A DNA stretch of 64,000 nt from Crocosphaera chwakensis CCY0110 (GTDB lineage: Bacteria > Cyanobacteriota > Cyanobacteriia > Cyanobacteriales > Microcystaceae), in assembly GCF_000169335.1 (NCBI RefSeq), contig NZ_AAXW01000025.1, forward strand, positions 1-64,000. Reading direction: 5' to 3'. Position numbers and translations under genes: made by a program. The notes below the pieces were generated by a model. The model ran no database searches. It saw nothing but the letters and a program-made list of their open reading frames with translations, and was not told the DNA's origin. Positions within the stretch are counted from its first letter, which is position 1. The number at the start of each line of letters is the position of its first letter. Positions 8,188 to 16,518 of this stretch are shown one piece after another.

Positions 8188-9600
8188 ATGACTTTAAACG
8201 GAGATAATCCTTTTCTTAATCTTAATTATGAACCTGCTTTAGAGAATTTAGGAGAAGACTACTATGATCAAGTACCAGCTGCAGAATTTCCTCAACATAT
8301 TTTAAGGTTTCGTAATGACAATTTATTACCCAAATTAGGGTTATCATCCAATTGTGTAAATGACAACCATTTTATTGAAGCGTTTGGCAAATTTAAAGGA
8401 GTCAGACCCTTTTTAGCCTTAAGATATCATGGTTATCAATTTGGAGAATATAACCCCTTTCTAGGAGACGGTAGAGGGTTCCTTTATGGACAAGTTAGAG
8501 GGGTTGACGGAGAATTATATGATTTTGGCACAAAAGGGTCTGGACAGACTCCGTATTCGCGGGGTGGTGACGGGAAATTAACCTTAAAGGGAGGGGTTAG
8601 AGAAGTCCTTGCGGCCGAAACTTTACACAGAATTGGTGTAAAAACCTCCCGATGTTTAAGTTTAGTAGAAACTGGGGAAGCATTATGGCGAGGAGATGAA
8701 CCGTCCCCTACTCGTTCGTCTGTTATGATTCGTATGAGTCGTTCTCATATTCGCTTTGGAACATTCGAGCGTTTATACTATATTAAACGACCAGATTTAA
8801 TCAAGAAATTATTAGATTTTGTAATTAATATTTATTATTCAGAAATTGATTTACATTCATCGGATTGTTACAGTTTATTTTATCAAGAATTAGTGAAACG
8901 TCATGCTCAATTAACAGCACAGTGGATGGCAGCAGGGTTTTGTCATGGGGTATTGAATACTGATAATATGTCCATCACAGGGGAAAGTTTTGATTACGGT
9001 CCTTATGCTTTTATTCCTACCTATGATCCTAATTTTACGGCTGCTTATTTTGATTATGGGAAGCGTTATGCTTATAAAAATCAACCTTTAATTGTTCGAG
9101 TTAATTTGGAGATGTTACAGTTACCGTTAATGACAATTATTTCTCCTGGAAGTTTAGAAACCGCTTTAAATAATTTTGATGATTACTATCAAAGTGCGTA
9201 TACTCAAGAAATGTTGAAAAAATTGGGACTATCTGGGTTAATTGAAAACGGGAATGAATTAGTTGAAGTAACTATCGATGCTTTGAAAAAGAGTCAATTT
9301 CCTTATCATCAATTTTTTATTGAGATAATGACCCAAATTAATCAAGGTTGGTGGGAAGATGAATCTACTATCTTAGAAAATAGCAATTTACCCGAAATTC
9401 ATTGGAAAAATTGGCGAAAACTGTATTACCAAACCCTTCGTAAAATTTCTCCTGATGAGATCGATGAGATAATTAAACAGATGAATGAATTTAATAGTAA
9501 AGTACCTTTGCTGAGACCTCAAATTGAATCAGTATGGGAAGCGATCGCTAATGAAAATAATTGGCAACCTTTTAATGAATTAGTTAGCAAAATTCGGTAG
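8188..9600 (+). CDS. selO: Protein adenylyltransferase SelO (YdiU/UPF0061)
   Basis: A pseudokinase-fold enzyme that transfers AMP from ATP to protein hydroxyl groups, linked in other bacteria to oxidative-stress signalling. Visible family features are GYQFGEYNPFLGDGR (about 83-97), the nucleotide-binding DFGTKGSGQTPYSRGGDG (about 113-130), GVREVLAAE, the RSHIRFGTFE block, and HGVLNTDNMSITGESFDYGP (about 252-271), which holds the metal-binding Asn and Asp. At 470 residues it is near normal length. The start ATG lacks a strong Shine-Dalgarno but gives the standard N-terminus. Some family members carry a C-terminal selenocysteine; this one ends in a plain sense tail (LVSKIR). Confidence 0.93.
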   Translation: MTLNGDNPFLNLNYEPALENLGEDYYDQVPAAEFPQHILRFRNDNLLPKLGLSSNCVNDNHFIEAFGKFKGVRPFLALRYHGYQFGEYNPFLGDGRGFLYGQVRGVDGELYDFGTKGSGQTPYSRGGDGKLTLKGGVREVLAAETLHRIGVKTSRCLSLVETGEALWRGDEPSPTRSSVMIRMSRSHIRFGTFERLYYIKRPDLIKKLLDFVINIYYSEIDLHSSDCYSLFYQELVKRHAQLTAQWMAAGFCHGVLNTDNMSITGESFDYGPYAFIPTYDPNFTAAYFDYGKRYAYKNQPLIVRVNLEMLQLPLMTIISPGSLETALNNFDDYYQSAYTQEMLKKLGLSGLIENGNELVEVTIDALKKSQFPYHQFFIEIMTQINQGWWEDESTILENSNLPEIHWKNWRKLYYQTLRKISPDEIDEIIKQMNEFNSKVPLLRPQIESVWEAIANENNWQPFNELVSKIR

Positions 9601-9725
9601 TGATATAACGATCTCTTGCGCTTAGGGAGTTTTAGCACAGTCCAAAGTCAGAATTGAGCGATCGCTGTTATTGAATATAAAAAGGTGTTTTGTTACTAGC
9701 ATTCTTTATTTACTAACAAGACGGT

Positions 9726-10610
9726 TTAGCATAAAGGGTTAGCGGGTTCTTCAGGATCTGGATATTTGAGAGAATTAGGGTAAGGAGATTCTAAATTAGT
9801 TTCTCTTAACTCATCCACTTTTAAGAGGATTAAATATTCATAAAACGCTTGTAAAGTACACCAAGCAAACCCTGCTTTGCCGTCTAAAATTCCCCCTAAA
9901 ATAAAATACATATAAAACCAACGAACAAGGGGACGCAAAGGCAGTCTTAACGATAAATCTTTTAAGGCTCGTCTACGTTCAACTTCTGTTGAACCAAAAA
10001 ATAATTTTTTCCAATTAATACCCCCTTGTTCTAATTGATAGAGAGTTTCTTTCGCTTCATCGGTAGAATAACGATTATGTTTTTCAATCCAACGGCTTAA
10101 CCCTTTCCCACAAGTATAATGGGGATAGGTTTCTTTAAGAAAACCCACGGGTCCAGTGTAAATTTCTCGTTCGGTGTGGCCATAATCTCCAAACCAGACT
10201 TGACCTTTTTCAAATAAACGCATTTGATAACGAGGATATTGGGTACTATGACGAATCCATTGACCCATAAAGATAACCCGTTCTGCTACATAATAGCCAA
10301 TCGCTTCTTTGCTTTGACTGACTGCTACACATTCAGCAAATAATTCTGGGGTCATGCGTTCATCCGCTTCTAAAATATAGACCCATGGATGTTTCGTTGG
10401 GATGTTTTTTAGCATCCAAGTCCGTTGTTTTCCGTGACTTTCAAATTCGTGTTGAACAATTTTTACAGGGTAACGAGAAGCGATTTCTGTGGTGCGATCG
10501 CTACTATAAGAATCAATCACAATCACATCATCCGATAAAGCAATTACCGACTCAATACACTCGGCAATATCGACTTGTTCGTTATAGGTCAGAATATAGA
10601 CAGAGATCAT
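9726..10610 (-). CDS. Family 2 glycosyltransferase, WaaE/KdtX-like
   Basis: A 294-residue GT-A enzyme likely to transfer a sugar to lipopolysaccharide core or another cell-surface glycan at the inner membrane face. The N-terminal SVYILTYNEQVDIAECIESV is the typical nucleotide-sugar-binding start, followed by DDVIVIDSYSSDRT and an EADER motif in place of DXD (about residue 81). The segment about 150-190 (YTCGKGLSRWIEKHNRYS) is typical of the WaaE/KdtX-like group. A hydrophobic stretch near 230-255 may anchor it to the membrane. It is transcribed away from the deaminase gene and has no sugar-gene neighbours, so the acceptor cannot be named. Confidence 0.85.
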   Translation of the reverse strand: MISVYILTYNEQVDIAECIESVIALSDDVIVIDSYSSDRTTEIASRYPVKIVQHEFESHGKQRTWMLKNIPTKHPWVYILEADERMTPELFAECVAVSQSKEAIGYYVAERVIFMGQWIRHSTQYPRYQMRLFEKGQVWFGDYGHTEREIYTGPVGFLKETYPHYTCGKGLSRWIEKHNRYSTDEAKETLYQLEQGGINWKKLFFGSTEVERRRALKDLSLRLPLRPLVRWFYMYFILGGILDGKAGFAWCTLQAFYEYLILLKVDELRETNLESPYPNSLKYPDPEEPANPLC

Positions 10611-10713
10611 TAATCTTTAAGACTATTTTAAGCTTATGGTCAAAATTTAAAGGTTTTTCTTCTATGAGTTAGTTTATCAAGGGAATTAAAGTTTGTCCTT
10701 CATGTTTCCTAAT

Positions 10714-10771
10714 TTGTAACATTCCCTGGATAATCGCTATAAAATAAATCTTAATATACAGCACCAGGAGG
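10714..10771 (+). promoter_or_regulatory. Promoter and strong Shine-Dalgarno of the deaminase-like gene
   Basis: TTGTAA (10714-10719) and TATAAA (10738-10743) are 18 bp apart, a plausible sigma-70-type pair. A perfect AGGAGG (10766-10771) stands 5 nt before the GTG at 10777 and fixes that start. Confidence 0.6.
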
Positions 10772-10776
10772 TTTTT

Positions 10777-11826
10777 GTGGCACTTTACGCGGACTTACAT
10801 CGTCATCTCGGAGGTTCTGTGGTTCCTCGCATTCTTTGGCGATATTTCAAGCGTCATAACCCAGACATGGCGCAACGGTTTCCTGAATACCCTAGTTTTG
10901 AAGAATTTTATACGCGCAAACGAAACACCCTGGATGAATATTTAGAACTCCATACTTTAGTCGAAAGTGTACAAACTGAACAAACCCTTCCCTACTTCAT
11001 TTATCGTTTAATTCGTGGAGCTTATATTTTTGAAAATTTGGCTTATTTAGAATTACGTTATACCCCTTATCTTCGGACTCCAGAACATCTTAATCAGTCT
11101 CAAAGAATTGAGGCGATGACTAATATTGTCGAGATAGTTGGTAAGGCTAGTCAAGTCAAAGAATATCCGATTATTATTAGTCAAATTCTTTGTATGCACT
11201 CTCGTTTACCCTATGAAGTCAATAAGGCGATCGTTGATTTAGCTGCACACATGAGAGATTATGTCTGTGCTATTGATGTAGCCGGGGGAGATTCTCACTA
11301 TGGGGAACGATTAGATGAGTTTATTGATCTGTATAAATATGCGCGATCGCTCGGATTAAAAACCACTGGCCATGTTTATGAAACCCCTGATGGTTGTTAT
11401 CCTGAATTGTTACCCTATTTAATGCGGATTGGTCATGGTATCCAAATTCCTTTAAAGCATCCTGAACTATTACCCGAACTCGCTGAAGCTAATCAATGTT
11501 TAGAAGTTTGTCCTACCACTTATTTAAAAACAGGAACCTTAGAGGATTTATACCAGTTAAAAACAGTGTTTGATCGCTGTTTTGATGCCGGGGTTGATAT
11601 AGCTATTTGTACGGATAATGCAGGGCTTCATAATGTTCGTTTACCGTTTGAATTTGAAAATCTTTTGACTCAAGATGTGATCGATTTTCATCAGTTGCAA
11701 GCTTGTCAAGATGCAGCGTTTCGTCATGCGTTCGCTTGGCCTTATAAGGAACCTCCTGCTTCTTTATTAATTGGTTTGCTTAATGATGATTCTTCAGAAG
11801 AGGAACAAGAATTATTGTCGGTTTAA
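10777..11826 (+). CDS. Adenosine deaminase-like amidohydrolase
   Basis: A 349-residue TIM-barrel metal-dependent deaminase of the adenosine/adenine deaminase family, acting in purine salvage. The N-terminal ADLHRHLGGS holds two metal-ligand His residues (8 and 10). TTGHVYETPDG supplies the later His and catalytic Glu, in place of the usual HAGE. IGHGIQ and CPTTYLKTG follow, and CTDNAGLHN replaces the usual STDDP with its metal-binding Asp kept. These departures mean the substrate may not be adenosine. The GTG start is set by a perfect AGGAGG five bases upstream. The gene appears to stand alone. Confidence 0.8.
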   Translation: MALYADLHRHLGGSVVPRILWRYFKRHNPDMAQRFPEYPSFEEFYTRKRNTLDEYLELHTLVESVQTEQTLPYFIYRLIRGAYIFENLAYLELRYTPYLRTPEHLNQSQRIEAMTNIVEIVGKASQVKEYPIIISQILCMHSRLPYEVNKAIVDLAAHMRDYVCAIDVAGGDSHYGERLDEFIDLYKYARSLGLKTTGHVYETPDGCYPELLPYLMRIGHGIQIPLKHPELLPELAEANQCLEVCPTTYLKTGTLEDLYQLKTVFDRCFDAGVDIAICTDNAGLHNVRLPFEFENLLTQDVIDFHQLQACQDAAFRHAFAWPYKEPPASLLIGLLNDDSSEEEQELLSV

Positions 11827-12016
11827 TCTTTCCGTAGAGGTGTTTAATAAAACATCTCTACAATAAATAAAACTACTAAAATCAACTATGAATAATTTAG
11901 AAGTTGTTCAAAATCTATATAATATCGGTTATCCGTACCTAACTGATTACAAATTATTTAAGCTAAACTGTAAATAGTAGTTTAATGATCTAACAACACC
12001 TATTAATAATTATATA

Positions 12017-12319
12017 ATGAAATTTCCTTTACAATTTGTTTATGATTGGTATCGTAGAGTGATTCGTCATCCTCAATATGGTTGGCTGGTAATTTTAGGA
12101 ACGTTAGTTTATTTTGTCAGTCCCTTTGATATTTCTCCCGATATCTTTCCTATTGCTGGACAAATTGATGATTTCGTGTTACTAACATTATTAATAACAG
12201 AGTTATTTTCAATGGTAGTTGAAAGATTACAAAACTCCAATCAAGTGACCGTAGAAGATTCTCCAGAAGGTCAGACAATAGAGGTGAATGCGGTTTCTGT
12301 AGATGACAGTTCAAATTAG
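12017..12319 (+). CDS. DUF1232 (YkvA-type) small membrane protein
   Basis: A 100-residue protein with the DUF1232 signature: a hydrophobic helix about 22-36 (YGWLVILGTLVYFVSPFDI) leading into the characteristic SPFDISPDIFPIAGQIDDF (about 34-52), then a second hydrophobic helix (about 52-68) and an acidic tail. The family is widespread, and its biochemical role is not established. It lies 19 bp before the response-regulator gene on the same strand, so the two are probably co-transcribed. The start ATG begins a basic N-terminus, with no clear Shine-Dalgarno. Confidence 0.85.
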   Translation: MKFPLQFVYDWYRRVIRHPQYGWLVILGTLVYFVSPFDISPDIFPIAGQIDDFVLLTLLITELFSMVVERLQNSNQVTVEDSPEGQTIEVNAVSVDDSSN

Positions 12320-12337
12320 AATAGATAAACTAAAATC

Positions 12338-13036
12338 ATGAGTGATTCTGCAACAATATTATTAGTAGATGATGAACCGAGTATTAGAGAATCGGTACAA
12401 GCTTATTTAGAATATAGTGGAGATTTAACAGTTAAAGTTGCAAGTAATGCAACGGATGCTTGGCAAGTGCTAGAAAAGACAATTCCTGATGTAATTATTT
12501 CTGATATTATGATGCCAGAAGTAGATGGCTATGAGTTTTTAGAAAAGTTAAGAAATGACTCTAGATTTGAAGGAATTCCTGTTATTTTCCTAACCGCTAG
12601 GGGAATGACTTCTGATCGCATTAAAGGTTATCATTCTGGTTGTGATGCTTATTTACCCAAACCGTTTGATCCCGAAGAATTAGAAGCAATTGTCAAGAAT
12701 TTATTAGAACGGCGCAAAACAAATGAGAAAACCGCTACTGACTCAGTAAAATTAGAAGAAATTGCCCAAGAAATTCGAGAATTAAAACAACAACTAGGAC
12801 AGCAACAAAACACTTTAATCACTACACCACCACCGATAAAAATTGATTTAACCCCTAGAGAACAAAGCGTTTTAGACTTGGTTGCAGAAGGTTTAATGAA
12901 TAAAGAAATCGCAGCCCGTTTAGAGACAAGTGTGAGAAATGTAGAAAAATATGTCAGTCGTTTGTTTAGTAAAACAGGGACAAATAGTCGTACAGAATTA
13001 GTGCGTTTCGCCTTAAAACATGGATTAACAGAGTAA
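12338..13036 (+). CDS. NarL/LuxR-type response regulator, Rre1/Ycf29-like
   Basis: A 232-residue two-domain transcription regulator. The REC domain (about 5-128) has acidic residues Asp11-Asp12, phospho-acceptor Asp56 (IISDIMMPEVDG), Thr86 and a KPFDP Lys. A Gln-rich linker joins it to a LuxR-type helix-turn-helix, about 168-228, with LTPREQSVLDLVAEGLMN, KEIAARL and VEKYVSRLF. The sequence of the REC domain closely resembles what I recall of cyanobacterial Rre1 (Ycf29), a stress-responsive regulator; that match is from memory. A DUF1232 gene precedes it by 19 bp. No cognate kinase is adjacent. Confidence 0.85.
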   Translation: MSDSATILLVDDEPSIRESVQAYLEYSGDLTVKVASNATDAWQVLEKTIPDVIISDIMMPEVDGYEFLEKLRNDSRFEGIPVIFLTARGMTSDRIKGYHSGCDAYLPKPFDPEELEAIVKNLLERRKTNEKTATDSVKLEEIAQEIRELKQQLGQQQNTLITTPPPIKIDLTPREQSVLDLVAEGLMNKEIAARLETSVRNVEKYVSRLFSKTGTNSRTELVRFALKHGLTE

Positions 13037-13229
13037 AATAAAAATTAAAACTAAATGTATGAAAATAGCTTGATGAAAAATTTAGACTTATTAGGATTTC
13101 GTAAGTAATACAGCGAATTTTTTCGTAAAATTTTGTCAGTAATCAATATGATCCTTATAATGCTGAAAGAATACCTCAATAAATAATTATTCTGCTTTGT
13201 ACTAAGAACTTATCTGGTGTATTTTGAGC

Positions 13230-13523
13230 ATGAGAGTTTACTTAGAAGATGATCTTTTATATATTAATCAAGAAGATTTACCTCACTATAAAAAAGGCGG
13301 ATCAATAGTAAGAAATAGTTATTTTTGGGCATTAAAATCCATTAGTTGTTATTCAAGAAGAGGACAAGATTGGGAATTTGATGCCGTGGTTTGGGTGGCA
13401 TTATGTCGTATGTTGTTATCCTTTGCTGAGTCAGGATATTTAGGAGACTCAGAAACCTTATTAGAGTTTGATGTAGATACTCCTATTCCTCAAGCTTTGC
13501 GGTCAGTTTCTACCTGGTTGTAA
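13230..13523 (+). CDS. Hypothetical protein
   Basis: A 97-residue protein that I do not recognise. It starts at the ATG at 13230 (a TTG six bases earlier is in frame but less likely). The composition is that of a small folded soluble domain: a beta-rich N-terminus (RVYLEDDLLYINQEDL), a central SYFWALKSISCYSRRGQDWEFDAVVWVALCRMLLSF region with several Trp and two Cys, and an acidic C-terminal part ending VSTWL. There is no signal peptide or membrane helix. It stands alone between the response-regulator gene and pilM, with about 190 and 245 bp of non-coding DNA on each side. Confidence 0.6.
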   Translation: MRVYLEDDLLYINQEDLPHYKKGGSIVRNSYFWALKSISCYSRRGQDWEFDAVVWVALCRMLLSFAESGYLGDSETLLEFDVDTPIPQALRSVSTWL

Positions 13524-13769
13524 CCCTGATACTCTTTATCCTTACCGAATTTTCTCCGAGTGTATTGACTTAACCGAATGAGTTATACAACGAATTAACC
13601 ATTATTATCAGAGTTTTCCTCTATTTCATACAACAAAACGTTAAGTCCGTGGGATGTCAGGAAAATTTAAGTTACATTAGAACGGGAACCAGATAAATGT
13701 GATCTCGATCAACATTGGTTGCCAACATTGTCCACTAAAGAATAGATCAAGTTCCATTTAGTTAAAGAT

Positions 13770-14885
13770 ATGTTAAGCCGTATCCAAGAGACCATTGGGG
13801 GTTTATTCGGAGGTAAATCTGATGGGGTAGGTTTAGAAATCACCTCTGAAAGATTGAATCTAGCCAAACTCGCCAAACATGGTCAAGGCTATAAAATAGC
13901 AAAGTTTTGTACTGCTGAAATACCTGAAGGCATTTTTGAAGAGGGAAAAATTGTTGACTCTCCAGGATTAGCTGAACTGATTCAGGAGTTCTTAACTGAG
14001 AACAAAATCAAAACCAAACGAATTGCCACAGCAGTCCCCATGCGAGAAGCCATTATTCGCATTATTCCTGTTCCCGCCGAACTAGATGAAGCAGAATTGC
14101 GGGATATGGTCTTAAACCATGAGGCTGCTTTGTACTTACCTTATCCCAGAGAAGAAGTCGATCTAGATTACCAAAAATTAGGCTTCTTTGAAGACGAAGA
14201 TGGGATCGAAAAAGTACAAGTTCTGCTCGTAGCTACCAGACGGGAAGTTACAGACTCTTATATGGATACTTTTGGTCAAGCAGGATTACAAATTGATGTC
14301 TTAGAGATCAATAGTTTTTCTGTGATTCGTACCATTCGAGAACAATTGCGACAATTTGGGTCAAGAGAAGCTGCTGTATTAGTAGATGTGGAATTCGATA
14401 GCACAGAGATTGCTATTGTAGTCGATGGGGTTCCCCAATTTTCTCGAACCGTTCCAATTGGAACGTTTCAGATGCAAAATGCTCTCTCACGGGCCATGAA
14501 TTTACCCCCTTCTCGTAATCCAGAGATTCTTCAAGGAATGACTATTCCTGTGACCCAGTTTGATAGTTTAACCACCCAAGGAACAGCCGTTAACCCCGGA
14601 ATGACCGCATTAATGCGAGTATTAGGAGAATTAACCGACGAGTTACGCCGTTCTATTAACTTTTACTTAAACCAAAGTGAAGAACTAGAAGTGGTTCAAT
14701 TATTATTAGCAGGGCCAGGAGGGGGGTTAGTACAGTTAGACGAATATTTTACCCATCGTCTTAGTTTACCGACTATGCAAATTGACCCCATTGCTGCCTT
14801 ATCCTTAGAAATGGATAAGGACATTCCTGCCGTTCAACGGCCAGCCCTTGGAACAGTGTTAGGTTTAGGATTACGGGAGGTGTAG
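13770..14885 (+). CDS. pilM: Type IV pilus assembly protein PilM
   Basis: A cytoplasmic actin-like ATPase that binds the N-terminus of PilN and forms the inner ring of the type IV pilus machine used for twitching motility and DNA uptake. The 371-residue length is standard. Visible are the N-terminal GVGLEITSERLNLAKLAK strand-turn, the IATAVPMREAIIRIIPVPAEL block, DVLEINSFSVIRTIR, the phosphate-loop-like LVDVEFDSTEIAIVVDG and LLAGPGGGLVQLDEYF. It is the first gene of a pilM-N-O-Q run, with pilN 3 bp after its stop. No pilP is present, as is usual in cyanobacteria. Confidence 0.95.
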   Translation: MLSRIQETIGGLFGGKSDGVGLEITSERLNLAKLAKHGQGYKIAKFCTAEIPEGIFEEGKIVDSPGLAELIQEFLTENKIKTKRIATAVPMREAIIRIIPVPAELDEAELRDMVLNHEAALYLPYPREEVDLDYQKLGFFEDEDGIEKVQVLLVATRREVTDSYMDTFGQAGLQIDVLEINSFSVIRTIREQLRQFGSREAAVLVDVEFDSTEIAIVVDGVPQFSRTVPIGTFQMQNALSRAMNLPPSRNPEILQGMTIPVTQFDSLTTQGTAVNPGMTALMRVLGELTDELRRSINFYLNQSEELEVVQLLLAGPGGGLVQLDEYFTHRLSLPTMQIDPIAALSLEMDKDIPAVQRPALGTVLGLGLREV

Positions 14886-14888
14886 TCC

Positions 14889-15620
14889 ATGTATAGTTTA
14901 GATGTTAATTTCCTTAAAGATCGTCATCTTGAAACCAGTAGCAAAACAACCCTAGTCAACCAAACTCGTGGTGGCCCATCGTTAAAAGAACAATTACCTT
15001 TGATAATTGGGGGTGCAGTAATGGTCGTATTACCTGCTATCACTGCCAGTTCATTGTTGCTATTGAATCAGTTATCTTCTTCAACCGAACAAAGAATTCA
15101 ACAATTAGACACTCAACTAGGACAATTAAACTCACAGAACCAAAGTATTGAAGAAATTAATGCCAAAGTCGAGCAAAATAACCAAGAAGTTCAATCTTTA
15201 GTCACTGTGTTTAATCAAATTCGCCCTTGGTCAGCTATTTTGAGAGAAATTGAAACGCAAATTCCTGCCAATGTTCAAGTCGGGTCTATTGTGCAAACGG
15301 ATACTGGAGTGACCATTGGGGGTTATGCCATGGGTTATGACGACCTCAATGACTTTGTCTTGACCTTACAAAGTTCTCCTTTGCTCAAGGCAGAACAAAC
15401 AATGATTGAGACAGCCACTTTAGAAGACTTTCCTATAGAAACCAATAATGCCCCTGAAAATGTAGAAATTGAGTTTCCTCAAGGGGTTAAATATACCATT
15501 ACCACAGCCATTAGCGATCGTCCGTCGTCGGAGTTACTTCAAGAATTTGCTCGTAGTGGGGCGACTGGTCTTGTTAATCGCATTAGAACCCTTGAAAATA
15601 AAGGAGTGCTTAAACCATGA
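14889..15620 (+). CDS. pilN: Type IV pilus assembly protein PilN
   Basis: An inner-membrane bitopic protein that links PilM in the cytoplasm to PilO in the periplasm. The N-terminus MYSLDVNFLKDRH carries the short PilM-binding motif (usually INLLPWR-like, here VNFLKDR). One membrane helix follows at about 34-58, then a coiled coil (about 60-110, Gln/Asn-rich) and the periplasmic ferredoxin-like fold with IPANVQVGSIVQTDTGVTIGG. At 243 residues it is slightly long. A GGGAGG Shine-Dalgarno at the end of pilM precedes the ATG, and its stop overlaps the pilO start by 4 bp (ATGA). Confidence 0.92.
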   Translation: MYSLDVNFLKDRHLETSSKTTLVNQTRGGPSLKEQLPLIIGGAVMVVLPAITASSLLLLNQLSSSTEQRIQQLDTQLGQLNSQNQSIEEINAKVEQNNQEVQSLVTVFNQIRPWSAILREIETQIPANVQVGSIVQTDTGVTIGGYAMGYDDLNDFVLTLQSSPLLKAEQTMIETATLEDFPIETNNAPENVEIEFPQGVKYTITTAISDRPSSELLQEFARSGATGLVNRIRTLENKGVLKP

Positions 15621-16435
15621 CCTTCTCAGAAGAATTTACCAGTACACAAACCGATATAGATTTTGATGACCTTGGTAGTAATTATCCGACGGCCTTTGGC
15701 ATAACCTTTACCCCACAAGTCAGTGGCATTGGCTTAGGATTATTGGGATTAGTGGGTTCCGTCTATGTCGCATTGACGTTTGTTAAACCAGCCTACGATA
15801 ACTATACTCAACTCAGAGCTACCGAAGCTGAGAAATTAGCTCAAGTTGAGCAGCAAGAATCAGGAGAACTCAGCAAAAAAATGTTAGATGCTGAGCAAAA
15901 ATTGAGAGAGTCAGAAGCCTTAAGAAGCCAAGTATTATCCTTGTTTTCTAGCGAAGAGAGCCTCAAAACCCTTCTGTTTGATATTAATCAATTAGTTCAA
16001 AAACACCAAGCCGAATTAGTGAGTTTTCAACCCAATGGAAACATTACAGTGGTTAATGATGGCTCCCTGGGAGAAGGAGTAAATGGTCGTCTCAAACGGC
16101 AGCAGTTTAATTTAACCGTTAGGGGGGATTTTGGCTCAACTCAAAGTCTTCTCAGAGATTTAGAACGGCTACAACCCTTGTTAGTCATTCAAGGACTTCA
16201 ATCTAATTTAGCCGAACAACAATTTATCATTGACATTGTTAACGTAAAACAACAAGGAGGGCAAACGGTTGTCACAGGACAAGCAAACAGCCAAGGCAAC
16301 GATTCTTTAGAAACCAGTTTTACTTTAGATGCTATCTTACCCTTAAGTCCAGAGGAAGCAGCAAAATTAACTCCTGAAGGAGAAACCCCTGAAGGAGAAA
16401 CTCCTGAAGGAGAGGAACCAACAGAAGGACAATAA
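15617..16435 (+). CDS. pilO: Type IV pilus assembly protein PilO
   Basis: A bitopic inner-membrane protein that pairs with PilN in the pilus alignment complex. It has a cytoplasmic N-terminus, a membrane helix about 37-58, a coiled coil (about 65-110) and a periplasmic domain with the VSFQPNG and FNLTVRGDFGSTQSLLRDLERLQPLLVI elements typical of PilO. The C-terminal tail (about 250-272) is an acidic low-complexity run with three near-perfect TPEGE units that are also direct repeats in the DNA. The ATG overlaps the pilN stop by 4 bp, so the two are coupled. pilQ begins 83 bp later. Confidence 0.92.
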   Translation: MTFSEEFTSTQTDIDFDDLGSNYPTAFGITFTPQVSGIGLGLLGLVGSVYVALTFVKPAYDNYTQLRATEAEKLAQVEQQESGELSKKMLDAEQKLRESEALRSQVLSLFSSEESLKTLLFDINQLVQKHQAELVSFQPNGNITVVNDGSLGEGVNGRLKRQQFNLTVRGDFGSTQSLLRDLERLQPLLVIQGLQSNLAEQQFIIDIVNVKQQGGQTVVTGQANSQGNDSLETSFTLDAILPLSPEEAAKLTPEGETPEGETPEGEEPTEGQ

Positions 16436-16482
16436 TCCTCATCTGAAATCATTAAAATAGTTCCTAATACCTTAGTGGACAT

Positions 16483-16501
16483 TGTGTGTGTGTGTTGTGT
16501 G
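16483..16501 (+). repeat. TG dinucleotide repeat upstream of pilQ
   Basis: Six TG units (16483-16494), one extra T, then three more TG units (16496-16501), in the 83-bp pilO-pilQ gap. It ends about 18 nt before the pilQ GTG. Short tandem repeats of this kind can change length during replication. Confidence 0.8.
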
Positions 16502-16518
16502 TAAACAAGGAGTGAACC

